Source: Streptomyces sp. TLI_105 (GTDB taxonomy: Bacteria > Actinomycetota > Actinomycetes > Streptomycetales > Streptomycetaceae). Taken from it: a DNA stretch of 64,000 bases. The notes under the pieces were generated by a model that was given only the letters and a program-made list of their open reading frames with translations, searched no databases and was not told where the DNA came from. Numbering within the stretch: position 1 is the first letter of the stretch; each line of letters starts with the position of its first letter. The stretch covers positions 7,076,001 through 7,140,000 of the forward strand of contig NZ_FNSM01000001.1 in NCBI RefSeq assembly GCF_900105415.1, given 5' to 3'. Below are positions 62,969 through 64,000 of the stretch, one piece after another. Both the position numbers and the translations under genes were made by a program.

Positions 62969-64000
62969 GTGAGCAGCGAGCACGCAGAGAACGCCGGTCC
63001 GGAGCACACCGAGCCCGAAGGCGCGGCTCCTGAGGCCGCCGGGAGCCCGGACGCGGAGGCGGCGCGGCTCCCGGATGACGTGGCGTCGGACGAGGCGCCT
63101 GCCCGGGCGGGCGACGAGCCCGCCGAGGAGTCGGCGGACGTCTGGGACGTCGTGGTCGTCGGCGCCGGCCCGGCCGGAGCGTCCGCGGCGTACGCGGCGG
63201 CGGTCGCGGGCCGCCGGGTGCTGCTCCTGGAGAAGTCCGAGCTGCCCCGGTACAAGACCTGTGGCGGCGGCATCATCGGCCCCTCGCGGGACTCGCTCCC
63301 GCCGGGCTTCGAACTGCCCCTCCAGGACCGGGTCCACGCCGTCACCTTCTCCCTGGACGGACGCTTCGCCCGCACCCGCCGCTCGCGCCGGATGCTCTTC
63401 GGGCTCATCAACCGTCCGGAGTTCGACGCGCAGCTCGTCGAGCACGCGCAGAAGGCCGGTGCCGAACTGCGGACCGGCGCCACGGTGACCCGGGTGGAGC
63501 AGCACGGCCCGGCCGTGCCGGACCGGCGGACGGTCGCCGTCGTCCTCGCCGACGGCGAGACCGTCCTCGCCCGCGCGGTCGTCGGCGCCGACGGCAGTGC
63601 CAGCCGGATAGGCGCCCATGTGGGGGTGAAGCTCGGCCAGGTCGACCTGGGCCTGGAGGCGGAGATTCCTGTACCGCCGTCCGTGGCCGAGGACTGGAAG
63701 GGGCGGGTCCTCATCGACTGGGGGCCGATGCCCGGCAGTTACGGCTGGGTGTTCCCCAAGGGCGACACGCTGACCGTCGGCGTCATCTCGGCGCGCGGCG
63801 AGGGCGCCGCCACCAAGCGGTACATGGAGGACTTCGTCGCCCGGCTCGGCCTCGCCGGCTTCGAGCCCACGATCTCCTCCGGCCACCTGACGCGCTGCCG
63901 TACCGACGACTCGCCGCTCTCCCGCGGTCGGGTCCTGGTCTGCGGCGACGCGGCCGGTCTCCTGGAGCCGTGGACGCGCGAGGGCATCTCGTACGCGCTG
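62969..64000 (+). CDS. Geranylgeranyl-reductase-family FAD oxidoreductase (N-terminal part)
   Basis: 344 complete codons before the right edge. After a 52-residue acidic Ala/Glu/Pro extension comes the FAD motif VVVGAGPAGASAA and ELPRYKTCGGGIIG, the CxGG box of the family, then GADGSASRIG and GDAAGLLEPWTREGISYAL. In Streptomyces such proteins reduce isoprenoid chains of menaquinone or lipids. The 3' end lies outside the window. GTG 62969 with AGGAG upstream. Confidence 0.88.
   Translation, partial: MSSEHAENAGPEHTEPEGAAPEAAGSPDAEAARLPDDVASDEAPARAGDEPAEESADVWDVVVVGAGPAGASAAYAAAVAGRRVLLLEKSELPRYKTCGGGIIGPSRDSLPPGFELPLQDRVHAVTFSLDGRFARTRRSRRMLFGLINRPEFDAQLVEHAQKAGAELRTGATVTRVEQHGPAVPDRRTVAVVLADGETVLARAVVGADGSASRIGAHVGVKLGQVDLGLEAEIPVPPSVAEDWKGRVLIDWGPMPGSYGWVFPKGDTLTVGVISARGEGAATKRYMEDFVARLGLAGFEPTISSGHLTRCRTDDSPLSRGRVLVCGDAAGLLEPWTREGISYAL

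Overview
The window is high-GC actinobacterial DNA, almost certainly Streptomyces. It has very strong GC bias at third codon positions, many GTG/TTG starts, AGGAGG-type ribosome sites or apparently leaderless starts, and a family mix typical of the genus: a large AAA-LuxR (LAL-like) regulator, PAS-GAF-SpoIIE phosphatases, eukaryote-type Ser/Thr kinases with Ala/Pro-rich linkers, a MocR regulator, DUF2000, DUF6421, DUF5134, a DasR-like operator, and LacI/ROK and ArsR modules. No rRNA, tRNA, CRISPR array or biosynthetic gene cluster was seen.

Layout. 1-5.8 kb: the 5' part of a TrmB/LuxR regulator, an aminopeptidase P, a STAS protein whose tail is read through the antisense of a LuxR-regulator remnant, a conserved hypothetical, an isochorismatase-like hydrolase, an AhpD-like protein under a CsoR-like palindrome, and an AraC regulator. 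5.75-10.98 kb: a decayed integrative element bounded by 20-bp near-identical direct repeats. It holds a tyrosine-integrase remnant interrupted by a defective IS5-type insertion sequence, a MarR-like gene with its own operator, a frameshifted gene with a 9-bp tandem repeat, a lipoprotein, a zinc-finger/membrane protein and two overlapping small genes. Its insertion separated the AraC gene from DUF2000, which were probably once a divergent pair about 50 bp apart.

11-31 kb is rich in regulators and signalling. It holds a MocR regulator divergent from a two-gene operon encoding the two halves of a Tm-1-like protein, the LAL regulator convergent with a TPR-Ser/Thr kinase operon, an intact PAS-PAS-GAF-PP2C phosphatase, DinB, a MerR-HTH/Mop molybdate-type protein, an Lrp/AsnC regulator, a Cys-rich anchored protein, a PAS-GAF-pseudophosphatase-HATPase fusion, and a FUSC transporter. 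With the STAS protein these could form a partner-switching network (inference).

31-45 kb: a lactonase with a DasR-type site, a CbiX-like chelatase, a GlcNAc-kinase-family protein, ung, a secreted ricin-type lectin, an Asp-box propeller protein, an ArsR/old-yellow-enzyme pair with two operators, a DUF305 lipoprotein divergent from an LVIVD-repeat secreted protein, TetR, and a DUF5134 - M56 peptidase - PAP2 run. 45-57 kb: GNAT, the coupled DUF6421-SDR-threonine aldolase operon, a transglutaminase-like protein with a promoter inside the upstream terminator, PlsC, thioredoxin, a cysteine-type leader peptide before a flavin reductase, etfB-etfA, an HpcH/HpaI-type aldolase and a second Ser/Thr kinase. 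57-64 kb: a LacI regulator and ROK kinase sharing a perfect palindrome, a 59-aa small protein, a TmrB-like kinase-NUDIX fusion, an MBL hydrolase, an M20 dipeptidase and the start of a geranylgeranyl-reductase-family oxidoreductase.

All calls come from reading the sequence and recalling family signatures; no database search was possible.
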